Shown: positions 19,937 to 20,691 of the stretch, piece after piece
Position numbering within the stretch: position 1 is the stretch's first letter
Layout: each line of letters opens with the position of its first letter
Source: Thermomucor indicae-seudaticae
Taxonomy: Eukaryota > Mucoromycota > Mucoromycetes > Mucorales > Lichtheimiaceae
DNA length: 20,691 bases
Assembly: GCA_000787465.1 (NCBI GenBank)
Contig: JSYX01000614.1
Span: forward strand, 1 to 20,691
Direction: 5' to 3'
Position numbers and translations under genes: made by a program
The notes under the pieces: generated by a model
Told to the model about the DNA's origin: nothing
The model's database searches: none
Seen by the model: the letters and a program-made list of their open reading frames with translations, nothing else

Positions 19937-20343
19937 TTAACTGATAAACACAGCATGCGTGATGTTGGCATTGCTCATAGGGCCAAAGAGTTCAGCGATG
20001 CGCAAGGTCCATAAGGCAAGGCCTGAAACGAGAAAGCAAATAATTAACAATCTGTACTCGCAAACGATCCTGTATTGCTTACCAAGATAGCCAGAAGCCA
20101 TATACACATCGACGTGTCCACCAAAGCGTCCAAGGTGAAAGGCGTCGGTGCGATATTTCTTCCTTGTCGAGAGGTAGAACTTGGACAAGAGACGCAACTG
20201 TCCTCCGACTTTGACCTAGGGCCGTAGCTGATGTCCAGGTCAGCACTATACGCTGGTGCTCAGCGCACTATACCCTGATTACGTTATCTTAGAACACAAG
20301 AAATCCAAAAATAAAGACACTGTGTAATATTTATATTTACCAT
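19937..20343 (-). CDS. Putative small (73 aa) single-pass membrane protein, unknown family
   Basis: Two well-supported exons on the minus strand, 20215-20083 and 20022-19937, join in phase through a GTAAGC...TTTCAG intron. They encode VKVGGQLRLLSKFYLSTRKKYRTDAFHLGRFGG... with a hydrophobic segment near MASGYLGLALWTLRIAELFG and end at TAA (19939-19937). A TAG directly before the first codon marks an acceptor, so a further 5' exon must exist. The simplest one is a bare ATG at 20343-20341 followed by GTAAAT, giving MVKVGG... and 73 residues with a basic N-terminus that could suit a mitochondrial inner-membrane protein. That start exon is inference; a longer 5' exon could instead lie further right. 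I do not recognise the family. Confidence 0.5.
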
Positions 20344-20691
20344 GGTCGAACAGTTTACCAGGGGGACCAGACGGCTGTTTGCCGAACGACCGGCACGCAA
20401 ACAGGACAATGCAAACCTTACATTCTCCGCAGATTAAGACCACACACTAGGATGCTGGTGTGAGTTCCAACCTCGCACTTTCGACTAATAACCCAGTTCA
20501 GGCATGGCCAGAGGTCAGGCGCAAAAATGCAACAGATTGGCAGCGTTTGCCACTGCGCAAAACGGGCTAAGTGAAATAACAAAGTCGTTCCGAAAGATCA
20601 TGCTCGGTCAGTCGTATGCGTTTTCGCACGTAACCTCAGAGTTTCCAATCCGTCAAAGTGACATACCGGGAGACAAGCGACTTGTTAGTAC
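20344..20691. other. Right-edge stretch, no gene recognised
   Basis: About 350 bp. On the minus strand one frame (about 20400-20340) reads KQPSGPPGKLFDHGK, but it does not join in phase to the next exon. This is probably promoter or 5' untranslated sequence of the small membrane protein gene. Confidence 0.35.

Noticed and set aside
1..20691. A co-regulated gene cluster or secondary-metabolite or defence system
   Set aside because: Neighbouring genes belong to unrelated housekeeping processes (RNA 3'-end formation, endosome transport, mitoribosome assembly, ubiquitin ligase), with mixed strands and no shared theme.
1..20691. CRISPR arrays, rRNA genes or bacterial mobile elements
   Set aside because: No regularly spaced repeats, no rRNA-like stretches, and the intron-rich genes show a eukaryotic nuclear genome.

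Overview
The window is eukaryotic nuclear DNA, most likely from an early-diverging filamentous fungus. Mucoromycota is my best guess. Genes are cut by many short introns (about 54-76 nt) with GT-AG borders. An HSPA12-type Hsp70 relative, an FTS/AKTIP homologue and a CPSF73 with animal-like sequence fit that placement better than a yeast. All family calls come from reading the translated exons by eye; no search was run.

Layout, left to right. The 5' part of a DASS-type anion transporter gene runs off the left edge (minus, 1-1042). A long gene-free stretch (1043-2994) separates it from a divergent, complete 12-exon gene for the pre-mRNA 3'-end endonuclease CPSF73/Ysh1 (plus, 2995-6105). Next is an FTS/AKTIP homologue, a catalytically dead E2 variant of the dynein-adaptor FHF complex (plus, 6592-7834). 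It converges, with only 74 bp between stop codons, on the mitoribosome assembly factor RSM22/METTL17 (minus, 7909-9844). RSM22 shares a 313-bp divergent promoter region with an HSPA12-like ATPase (plus, 10158-12464). Three minus-strand loci follow: a thioesterase-like double-hotdog protein (12816-14043), a weakly supported small nuclear-type locus (14233-14688), and the GID/CTLH ubiquitin-ligase subunit MAEA/Fyv10/Gid9 (15227-16906).

From about 17400 rightwards the character changes. A decayed acidic zinc-ribbon gene (17430-18390) has in-frame stops and frame changes. It is followed by further remnants, a 99-bp TA-flanked MITE with pogo/Fot1-like ends (19042-19140), and another pogo-like terminus with a broken ORF (19223-19567). 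A putative 73-aa membrane protein gene lies at 19937-20343.

The genes are housekeeping functions with no evident shared pathway, and I found no operon-like or novel multigene system. The notable signals are in gene structure: a 4-nt microexon that restores a PHGGY motif in the thioesterase gene, two GC-AG introns in the MAEA homologue, three stop-free introns of length 3n, very short first coding exons, and the repeat-rich decaying right third.
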